This document shows positions 54,729 through 64,000 of a stretch of DNA of 64,000 nt, piece by piece. The number at the start of each line of letters is the position of its first letter. Within the stretch, counting starts at the first letter, position 1. Both the position numbers and the translations under genes were made by a program. This DNA is from Brachynemurus nebulosus (Eukaryota; Arthropoda; Insecta; Neuroptera; Myrmeleontidae): NCBI GenBank assembly GCA_035578155.1, contig JAPWDM010000004.1:57090660-57154659 (forward strand), in the 5' to 3' direction. Below the pieces are notes generated by a model. It was given only the letters and a program-made list of their open reading frames with translations. It ran no database searches and was not told where the DNA came from.

Positions 54729-56779
54729 GATCGGATCGTCTGGTCAGATTACTGGAAAATAAATTAAGGTTATGAATATTTTTAAAATACATCTTTTTCA
54801 GGCGTATTGTTAAAATACATACCGCAAAATTATTATTATTTTTTTTGCTTTTGTACATAATAAAAGTTTTATTAATTTTATAATTATAATTAATTTTTAA
54901 ATTGTCCAGAAACCTAATTATATAAAATATAGTGTCGATAATATAAAATTCGATTTCAACAATTTTAAAATGTTCAGTTTAATGTTCTCTAACTTTTCAA
55001 ACGTTTGACGGTTGAAAAATGTCTGAATTAAGATATAAACCAAATTATTTATGTAGTTTTACGATAATTATATATGTTATTAAATTTAAATATTATACAG
55101 AAAGGAAATATCCATTTATAAACATGAGGTAATATACATTTTGATTTATAAATTATAATTATCCATACATACAAGATAGATTCTACCTGTATTTTGCTAC
55201 ACTTTGCATGAAAGTTCAAATTTTATTTTAATTCCCTAAACATTTTTAAATTTTAAAAAATACAATTAATTAACGTATTATTACTTATTCTAATAATTGT
55301 TCTTTTTATTCATATTATTTATTCAACAACTATAAATTTTATGAAAATTTCTAGTAACATGAAATAATTAAAAATAAAAAATAAGATAAAGCAATAATAC
55401 AAAAAAAGTATATAAACAACAATACGAAAATAAATATGTTAAAATGCTTAAAACTTGGTATAAGAAATTGTGTTTCTTTACAATAAAAGTACATTTTCAG
55501 AACAATGTAGTGTTTTTCCAATACCATTGTAGTTTCTTTACAGTTTGTCTTTAAATATGCAATATTCGAAGTAACAAGTTACTTATTTAATATACACATA
55601 TACAAAGCAATTAATAGTAAAGGTAATTAGCTCAAAATGAATTTATTGTTGTTGTGAACGAAATATCACAAAAGTTAAAATTATATAATGTTGGTGTGAT
55701 CAAATGTACGTATTGTTAATGTAGAATACTTGGAATTCTGTTAGATTAGTGTTGAACGAATATGAGTTGAACTCAGTCTGTAGAAAAACTATTTTATACT
55801 GCAATCGACTAATATGAAGCAATTCTTGAGTTTTATTTATCAAGTCCTTACAGCAGGAAGTTTTGGTGTTATTATTCGTGAGCACTGTAGCAGAAATGTA
55901 CAGGTGAATTTTCCACCCATTTTTTTACTTCTTTGTAGCTGTGCTTTTTTATATTCCACAGTTCTACTAAGTTGTTAAGAATATATTTTAATTGAAATTT
56001 AAAGAATGATTGTTCTAAACTTCCTGGATGTACTTAGCCTAAAATGAAATGCCCAATATTTAAAGTTACAAAGTGAGGAAAGTTTTTAAGAGGAATAAAA
56101 ACTTGAATTCTAATGAAATTGATTGAAACGAATTATTATAAATGCATCTATTTAAAAAAAATGAAGTTAAAATTTAATTCTTTTGTAAATGATTTATTGG
56201 CGCATGTAAATAAGCATTTAGTTCAATCAATATCCAGTTACGTGAACACAGTTTGATTTACCAGATATTTAATATAAGGATTTTTCGATTATCTTTTAAA
56301 TAAAAAATAAAGATATCGTATTATCACAATTAATTGTGAAAATTAAACAAAAAAAAAGTGTATTTCACATTATTTATTTTATTTAAAATATCTGATAATT
56401 GTAACAATAAAAGTAAAAAAAAATCCTAATAAATTTAATCATTCAATGTAGATATATCGATTTTTGCTCCAAAGATAAACTCACACTAAAATTTAATAAT
56501 AATTATGAGAACTCTCGAAATTTATACACTGATTGTGAGTATTGAAAAATTCATTTGTGGTTAAGAAGTGCCACATTTTAATTAATTAGTCCTGATGTTT
56601 AAACTCGCTAGGATATTTTTTTTACCATATAAAAAGATTTACTAATTTCAAATTTTGCAACATATGTATATGAATTGAATATTGTTACGTTTTACTAGTT
56701 GGGTCTGTTACAATGAATAAAACACTGCCAAAAACAAAGCACTACTTATTGTTTCAAACCACCATTTACAATAAATTAT
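54729..56779. other. AT-rich non-coding DNA
   Basis: No gene, RNA or clear repeat boundary recognised. Confidence 0.4.
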
Positions 56780-57146
56780 CACGGCTGGAGTTCCGAAAAC
56801 CGCATACCTCCGATTGAGCTGAAATTTGGTATACATACTCTCCTTGGGTTAAGAAGTTACCCCCTGGATTTTTGGCGACGCGGGCCGGAAGTGTATTTTT
56901 CAACCCTCCGAATGTCTAAACCTAGGGGTTACTAAAAGATGGTTTCCGTTACCATGGTAACAAAAATTAAAGGTAGACTCTTAAAGAACTTGGTGAGTAG
57001 AGCAAAAAAGGAAGAATAAAATTTTTTGATATCTTGCTTCGTTTTCGGGATATGACGTGTTAAAGTTTTAAAACTTACTATATTGAATAGATAGATAACG
57101 TATTGTACATCTTATACATACTATGTATTGTATAATGTATACCCAT
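56780..57146. repeat. Fold-back family arm, left of the LTR element
   Basis: Homologous to the arms of the fold-back at 37490-38335 ('cctccgattgagctgaa', 'ggatttttggcgacg', 'ccggaagtgtatttttcaaccc'). It ends where the LTR element inserted; the family sequence resumes at 63003. Confidence 0.75.
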
Positions 57147-58738
57147 TGTAGCAAAAAAATAAATTAAAAATTTAAAAATTAATATTATTATATTTATTGA
57201 TTATTTATTTATTGATTTATTATGTTTTCGGGTTTGAATTTGGGTGCTACATTTCGGGTTTGGTTGGCGTTTCGATCAGCAGAGCATTCTCCAGGTGTTA
57301 CGGAGACGAGAGTGTGTAGCAGTGGAAGGTTATGGTCCCAGATCGTTTTCCCAAAACCACAAGTTCCCCAAATAACCTGAAATTTTCTTTTCGACAACCC
57401 AAAGGTGGCTTTAAATTAGAAATACGAAAGTTCATCAATTACAATTTATTACAATAAAAGGGTGACTCGAAACAATTTTTTGAATTACAATATTTAGAAT
57501 CTTTAAAATTTACGTCAACAAATTATTACAAGTATTTGAAAATTTATACATATTTTTGAAAGACTGATAAGCCAATTCAAATAAATTTACATAATATATT
57601 TTAAAATAGAATTTGCATCTTAGCCTTTGGTGTGGCCATACTTTCCAAACCGAGACGCACGATATAAGTATATGGTGTGTACTGGCTATGGGAATGTATC
57701 ACCACGTCAGTTGGTGAATTTATACACTTTTGACTTAAATATAAATTTGAAGTTTCGAATTTTATGGAACAATTTTAAATATTGCTATAAAATATATTTT
57801 CTAAAGGTATGTTATTAATTAAATTAAATTGATGTCAGTATTTGAAATTTTATAACTGTATCTTTAAAATTTATGACTAGAACAACCTGTATAAGTATTT
57901 TACAAGTATCAATTTTTGTGAAATTGTAAATTAGTCGATCAGATTTAAATTGAAATGTTTTAGAAAGCCACGCTGCAAGTTAAATATTAATAATGAGCTA
58001 CATAATTTAAAAGATTTAAGCAGATATCGAAATAATTGTAAAGGTTGCACATGTTCAACTTTTGTTTGTCTAAACCGGAAATAGTTACGTGATTTGATAA
58101 TGATTAAACTGTAAACATAATCTGTATATATTTGTTTGAGAATTTACTTAATGATAATCTAAAATATAAATCTATGCCATTAACTAAATATATCTATTTC
58201 TTAAACTACAAGTTATCTAAATTTTTTAGTCGCAGACTTTTTTGCTAAATCCCCAGAAATCTTTTGGAAATCTGAATGAATGCGAAAGTACAAACGACGT
58301 TAAATATTTGAATATAAATTATTTTTTACATGTTACACTTAATTATTTTCTTTTATCTATCTAATATAAATTATCTTTTATTTTAATTTAAATAAATTTC
58401 CAAAATATATTTATCTTAAATTAATTATATGATTTTTTTTAAAATCTAAATTTTACCTGCACGCCTACGTTTAATTATTTTCTAATCATTTAAATATAAA
58501 TTATTTTTCGACTATGTTTAAATAAATTTCCAAATACATGTTATAGTAAAATAATACTTATCTTAACAACGAGGAGTTTGTCCTTTTCAACAATACACTT
58601 AAATAAAATAATACTTAAACTAATTTTAAAATATAATATATTTTTTGATTTTTTGATGTGTGCGGCCCAAAGGCCACACGAGAAGAGAACTTCTCCCTAA
58701 CTGTGTGTCTTTTTAATTAGTATCAGTTATTTATTTAG

Positions 58739-58824
<86 letters not shown>

Positions 58825-59022
58825 GATTTTATTAAATTCTATGATTTGATATATTGAACTGATATTAACTTCAAATGCAAAGTGTTAGATGTCAGTGTTT
58901 TGACATTTTTACAAATCGATTAATTATTAATTAGATTAAAGTTTTATTATCGTTTTCCAAAGTAAATGAAATAAATAACGAGTTCAATTGATTCATCACA
59001 TGTAGCAATAATTATTGCTACA
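57147..59022 (-). repeat. LTR (3' copy with respect to the minus strand), 1876 bp
   Basis: Near-identical to 60998-62998 except that about 170 bp before the TA tract of the other copy is replaced by a longer (TA)n run. Ends in a 22-bp perfect palindrome (TGTAGCAATAA and its complement) at 59001-59022. Confidence 0.9.
58740..58821. repeat. (TA)n microsatellite within the LTR
   Basis: About 82 bp; the other LTR has only about 43 bp at the equivalent end. Confidence 0.95.
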
Positions 59023-59109
59023 TTTCACCCCGTTTGCAAAAAGCGGAACGCTACGTAAATTATGTTGGTTTTAAATACCTTATATGACATATACTGAATG
59101 CGGAAGTAT

Positions 59110-59918
59110 GTGTATCTTGCAAAATGGCGGTAGACGGTGAAATATAAGATAACAGACGATACGGCCTTGGTAACGTTGTAGGAATTTGCTTCTTTATCGA
59201 TATCGTGTTGATGTAGTAGAATTTTCTTGTAGACCCATTGATTTACTGCGAAATTCGATGTTGGTGGACGATTTGCTGTTAGATTTTTAATACATTTATG
59301 TGCTTTTGTTATTGCGTGTTGAACCTTTTGTGGATCGGGTTTATCAGCTTGTAAGATTTATGATGATTCAGTATTTACAATTGGAGTTAGCATCTGGCGG
59401 TTTAAGAATACTTGTGCTGGAGATGCATTTATTGGTGAATTATACGAATTGCCGATGGTGAAGATTGCGTACTTTAGAAAGGTATCCCAATTTGCGTGAT
59501 TGATTGAATATTGTAAATCATCGTGGTTAAATTTAGTTTTATATTTCTAATAGTACGTTCTGCTGCATTCGCCCTTGGATTATATGGAGAGGTGTAAATT
59601 TGGTGAATCGCTCTCTCGAAGCAGAAGTTGTTGTATCTTTCACTATGAAATACTGATTGGTAATTTGATGGTATTGTTGATCCGTATCCCAAATGTGGTA
59701 AATGTGTTATCTAGTGTACTTATAACGACTTTTGATGATGTTTTCTTTGTAGGTTTAGCGATGATCCAACGATTAAAGTAATCTGCAATCACAAGATATA
59801 TTTGAAGTCTTTGTCCTCTGGGGGTCCACGAGTTCTTATAATTGGGTGTACGAAATCGATGAAAATTTTTTTTGAAATATTTTTTTTTTTGGGGGATAAC
59901 TTTGGAAAGCGATATCAC
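59110..59918 (-). pseudogene. Gypsy-like integrase remnant
   Basis: Reading the minus strand from 59918: a core start (WTPRGQRLQIYLVIADYFNRWIIAKP) with the first Asp in place, then after a frameshift near 59680 the third-acid region IYTSPYNPRANAAERTIRNIK, then ASPAQVFLNRQML and a C-terminal part (QHAITKAHKCIKNLTANRPP). The second Asp region is lost at the shift (the phase reads FGIRINN then GYGSTIPSNYQSVF). Stops interrupt the C-terminal part. Non-functional. Confidence 0.75.
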
Positions 59919-60997
59919 AATTTTGTTTACTAGTTTATACTCGGTATAAATATTACAATTGTTTACATATTCTTTTACAATTTTATATAAATTAGGATAA
60001 TGAAATCTGTTAGCTATTTTACGGTACGTACAAATAATTGCAATATAAAAAGAAAATATTGATCTATGAAAATAATCTAATACATACTGTAAGATTGATC
60101 TTGGTAAAACAATTCGTTTTTTATGTTTGTCAAGAGATGTATCAACAAACCTTCCCGAATACGAAAATTATTAACGACATTTCCAGCTCGTATTCGCTGG
60201 AGTTCGGTTTTCGTAAATGGGTCGCTCTGTCGAGTGATCTCGATTGACATATAACTATTTGGGTGAAAGTTTATGTTATTTATTAAATTCTGGATATTAT
60301 CTAATTTTTGATTATTTATGTATAAATTATTTTCATTTTGTATAGTATTTTTTAAGTTTATTTAATTATCTTTTGATTCTAATTATTTTGTATTGTTTGT
60401 TAATTATTTTCGATATTATTTATTATTTATATTTAGTATTTACATTTGCTCTAAGTTTTATTAATTTCGATATCTGTATGTTATTTGATTCAAAGGTATT
60501 TATATTTGTTCTAAATTATATTAATTTCGATATCTGTATGTTATTTGATTCTAAAAATTTGATGAGAGAATTATTTTTTTTTTTTTTTTTGAATGTGAAA
60601 TTTGGCAAAGGGTTTTGGGAATTGTTTGGAAATGTATTTTGATTGGTTTATTGATGTTGTAGGATTTGTGTATGTGGAATTTGTGTATAGATTTAGGATT
60701 ATACTTATCTTGTTTATCTGTAGATTTGAGTGTCTTGAACTGATTGAAATCCCAAATATGATATTTAAAGTTCCATATATAATCTTTTTTGGTATTGGCC
60801 GCTTGTGTCAAATTGCCTCAACTGGTTTGATACTTTTCCACCAATAGTTATATATAAACTAAACTTCTTCTTGATATATTTCCTGTTACATAGATTGATA
60901 TTTAAAATATATGTTAAATGTTAAAGGTGGAAACCAAGATGCAAATTATAAATTAATAATAACAAGTTTGGGAAATTTTCTTAACTGCTACCATTAA
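59919..60997. other. Interior of the LTR element, no recognisable gene
   Basis: AT-rich; a 60-bp phrase around 'ctaa(g/a)ttttattaatttcgatatctgtatg' is tandemly duplicated at about 60450-60556. No gag, protease or RT motif was seen on either strand. Confidence 0.5.
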
Positions 60998-62751
60998 TGT
61001 AGCAAAAAATAAAAAGTAAAAAATTAAAATATTTAATATTATTATATATATTGATTATTTATTGATAGGGGGTTATGTTTTCGGGTTTGAATTTGGGTGC
61101 TACTTTTCGGGTTGGTTGGGGTTTCGATCAGCAGAGCATTCTCCAGGTGTTACGGAGACGAGAGTGTGTGGCAGTGGAAGATTATGGTCGCAAATCGTTT
61201 TCCCAAAACCACAAGATCCCCAAATAACCTGAAATTTTCTTTTCGACAACCAAAAGGGGGGTTTTGAATTAGAAATACGAAAGTTCATCAATTACAATTT
61301 ATTACAATAAAAGGGTAACTCGAAACAATTTTGAATTACAATATTTGGAATCTTTAAAATTTACGACAACATATTATTACAAGTTTTTGAGAATTTATAC
61401 ATATTTTGAAAGACTGATAAGCCAATTCAAATAAATTTACATAATATATTTTAAAATAGAATTTGCATCTTAGCCTTTGGTGTGGCCATACTTTCCAAAC
61501 CGAGACGCACGATATAAGTATATGGTGTGTACTGGCTATGGGAATGTATCACCACGTCAGTTGGTGAATTTATACACTTTTGACTTAAATATAAATTTGA
61601 AGTTTCGAATTTTATGGAACAATTTTAAATATTGCTATAAAATATATTTTCTAAAGGTATGTTATTAATTAAATTAAATTGACGTCAGTATTTGAAATTT
61701 TATAACTGTATCTTTAAAATTTATGACTAGAACAACCTGTATAAGTATTTTACAAGTATCAATTTTTGTGAAATTGTAAATTAGTCGATCAGATTTAAAT
61801 TGAAATGTTTTAGAAAGCCACGCTGCAAGTTAAATATTAATAATGAGCTACATGATTTAAAAGATTTAAGCAGATATCGAAATAATTGTAAAGGTTGCAC
61901 ATGTTCAACTTTTGTTTGCCTAAACCGGAAATAGTTACGTGATTTGATAATGATTAAACTGTAAACATAATCTGTATATATTTGTTTGAGAATTTACTTA
62001 ATGATAATCTAAAATATAAATCTATGCCATTAACTAAATATATCTATTTCTTAAACTACAAGTTATCTAAATTTTTTAGTCGCAGACTTTTTTGCTAAAT
62101 CCCCAGAAATCTTTTGGAAATCTGAATGAATGCGAAAGTACAAACGACGTTAAATATTTGAATATAAATTATTTTTTACATGTTACACTTAATTATTTTC
62201 TTTTATCTATCTAATATAAATTATCTTTTATTTTAATTTAAATAAATTTCCAAAATATATTTATCTTAAATTAATTATACGATTTTTTTTTAAATCTAAA
62301 TTTTACCTGCACGCCTACGTTTAATTATTTTCTAATCATTTAAATATAAATTATTTTTCGACTATGTTTAAGTAAATTTCCAAATACATGTTATAGTAAA
62401 ATAATACTTATCTTAACAACGAGGTGTTTGTCCTTTTCAACAATACACTTAAATAAAATAATACTTAAACTAATTTTAAAATATAATATATTTTTTGATT
62501 TTTTGATGTGTGCGGCCCAAAGGCCACACGAGAAGAGAACTTCTTCCTAACTGTGTGTCTTTTTAATTAGTATCAGTTATTTATTTAGCTATGTAATTTG
62601 TTTTGTTAATTATTTTTTTGAAAAATAAATGTTTAATTAAATAATGTACGCACTTGTTATAAAGTCAATTAAATTTCAGATTTCTGCAAACTTGTAATTA
62701 GTTTTTACATTGTGCCTAGATATCAATTTGAAACTATAACACTAGATGTCG

Positions 62752-62800
<49 letters not shown>

Positions 62801-62998
62801 GATTTTATTAAATTCTATGATTTGATATATTGAACTGATATTAACTTCAAATGCAAAGTGTTAGATGTCAGTGTTTTGACATTTTTACAAATCGATTAAT
62901 TATTAATTAGATTAAAGTTTTATTATCGTTTTCCAAAGTAAATGAAATAAATAACGAGTTGAATTGATTCATCATATGTAGCAATAATTATTGCTACA
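60998..62998 (-). repeat. LTR (5' copy with respect to the minus strand), 2001 bp
   Basis: Direct repeat of 57147-59022, including the segment 'tttcgatcagcagagcattc' and an AT-rich remainder. Has about 170 bp (62587-62755) not present in the other LTR. Ends in the same 22-bp palindrome at 62977-62998. Confidence 0.9.
62755..62797. repeat. (TA)n microsatellite within the LTR
   Basis: About 43 bp. Confidence 0.95.
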
Positions 62999-63002
62999 CC
63001 AT

Positions 63003-64000
63003 TTTAAATTTTTATGTGTATTTTAAATATAATATTTTTAATGGTATATTACGGTTTTTTGTGATAGAAGTAAGTGGAAAATGAATGGGAGACCATTGAA
63101 ACCTCATTTTCGGGCAAAGGGCAATGAAATAGTATTGAGGTAATTATAAGGTTAATAATTACCCTTGGCCCGGAAATGAGATTTCAAAGGTAAACTAACC
63201 GAAACTAACCTAACCTAACCTTAACTAACCTCACCATTTGGTTTTTATATCAAAGTAGAAGTATACTGTCAACAGTAACTAAACTAACCTAACCTTCGGG
63301 CAAAGGGTAAGCTTAACGTCACCACCTAATTTTTATATCAAAGTCGAAGTATATTGTCAAAACTAACTAAACTAACCTAACCTTAACTAACCTCACCACC
63401 TAGCTTTTATATCAAAGTCGAAATATATTGTCAAAACTAACTAAACTAACCTAACCTTAACTAACCTCACCACGTAATTTTTATATCAAAGTCGAAGTAT
63501 ATTGTTGAAACTAACTAAACTAACCTCACCACCTAGTTTTTAGGTCATCGACTATTTGATCGTATAAAATAATGTTTCTCAGGTTCAACTTTTCAAATAG
63601 TTTAAAAATTACGTCCAATATACGCTATAAATAGTATATGATATAAAAACTAGGTGGTGAGGATAGTTAAGGATAGGTTAGTTTAGTTAGTTTTGACAAT
63701 ATACTTCGAGTTTGATATACAAGCTAGGTTGTGAGGTTAGTTAGGGTTACCCTTTGCCCGATGGTTAGGTTAGTTAATTTATTTGTGACAATATACTCTG
63801 ACCTTAATATAAAAACTAGATGGTCAGTTTAGATTAAGTTGGGTTAGTTTAGTTAGTTTTGACAATAACTTCGACATTGATATAAAACCTAGATGGTGAG
63901 GTTAGTTAAGGTTAGGTTAGTTTAGTTAGTTTTGACAATATACTTCGACTTTGATATAAAAAATTACGTGGTGAGGTTAGTTAAGGTTACCCTTTGCCCG
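63003..64000. repeat. Fold-back repeat with CTAACCTAACC arrays, runs off the window
   Basis: 63050-63190 continues the fold-back family (compare 37845-37980; 'attgaaacctcattttcgggcaaaggg'). From 63190 to about 63545, units of about 80 bp ('actaacctaaccttaactaacctcacca' plus 'tttttatatcaaagtcgaagtatattgtc') repeat about four times; from 63640 the same units occur inverted. The last bases 'accctttgcccg' invert the 'cgggcaaagggtaa' at about 63298. Confidence 0.75.

Larger units (their letters stand above)
57147..62998 (-). mobile_element. LTR retroelement (gypsy-like), internally deleted
   Basis: Two direct repeats (57147-59022 and 60998-62998) with TG...CA ends flank about 1975 bp. A 4-bp duplication ccat lies outside (57143-57146, 62999-63002), as in gypsy-type elements. 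The internal coding is on the minus strand; there the sequence after the 5' LTR begins TTAATGGTAGCAGTTAAG (possible primer-binding site) and the one before the 3' LTR ends ACGGGGTGAAA (polypurine-like). Only an integrase remnant is left of gag-pol. Confidence 0.88.

Noticed and set aside
57627..57818. 63-codon frame repeated at 61477-61668
   Set aside because: It is present twice only because it lies in the two LTRs; no start context or domain supports a protein.
60551..60811. 86-codon minus-strand frame inside the LTR element
   Set aside because: Low-complexity Lys/His/Ile composition without a retroelement motif; judged chance.

Overview
The window is AT-rich eukaryotic nuclear DNA packed with transposable elements. 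Spliceosomal introns, Maverick/Polinton, errantivirus-like, P-element-like, LINE and mariner-like elements, TTAGGTTAG-type repeats and long (TA)n tracts point to an arthropod, most likely an insect (perhaps hemipteran; that last step is a guess).

The main object is an 18.1 kb Maverick/Polinton (adintovirus-like) at 762-18851. It has terminal inverted repeats of about 1.245 kb whose only length difference I found is a T12 versus A10 run, and a perfect 6-bp target duplication (cgaagc). It sits inside an exon of an unrecognised host gene: the reading frame at 440-761 resumes in phase at 18858-18988. From left to right it carries a spliced protein-primed DNA polymerase B, an unknown zinc-finger-like protein, then on the minus strand a chromodomain integrase, a phage-tail-fibre-like coiled-coil protein and a conserved unknown protein. 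Next come a 21-bp minisatellite, the packaging ATPase (minus) and a divergent promoter. The plus-strand block that follows holds a small unknown protein, a phospholipase-A2-like capsid protein, an adenain-type protease, a minor capsid (penton-type) gene, a small basic protein, the double jelly-roll major capsid protein and a possible nuclease. The minor capsid gene is the only clearly broken one: it has a one-base frameshift and a 5'-truncated LINE with a 16-bp target duplication. Several of these genes share a core promoter of TATA box plus TTCAGTT initiator about 30 bp downstream.

From 19 to 29 kb lie a DDE transposase fragment and a decayed, 5'-truncated Ty3/gypsy errantivirus (gag-pol-env plus one 630-bp 3' LTR). 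From 30 to 53 kb there is a mosaic of non-coding inverted-repeat elements: a 4-kb element with roughly 570-600-bp TIRs and a nested relative, fold-backs, a 771-bp P-like element with 25-bp TIRs, 8-bp TSD and a THAP exon, a relic of a second Polinton TIR, mariner-, pogo- and hAT-like ends, and several elements directly abutting (TA)n tracts. From 53 to 64 kb there is a LINE fragment, then a minus-strand LTR retroelement with roughly 1.9-2.0-kb LTRs ending in a perfect palindrome and only about 2 kb of interior. It is inserted (TSD ccat) into a fold-back repeat that runs off the window.

No intact host gene, rRNA gene or CRISPR array is visible. All domain assignments rest on motif recognition by eye; no database search was run.
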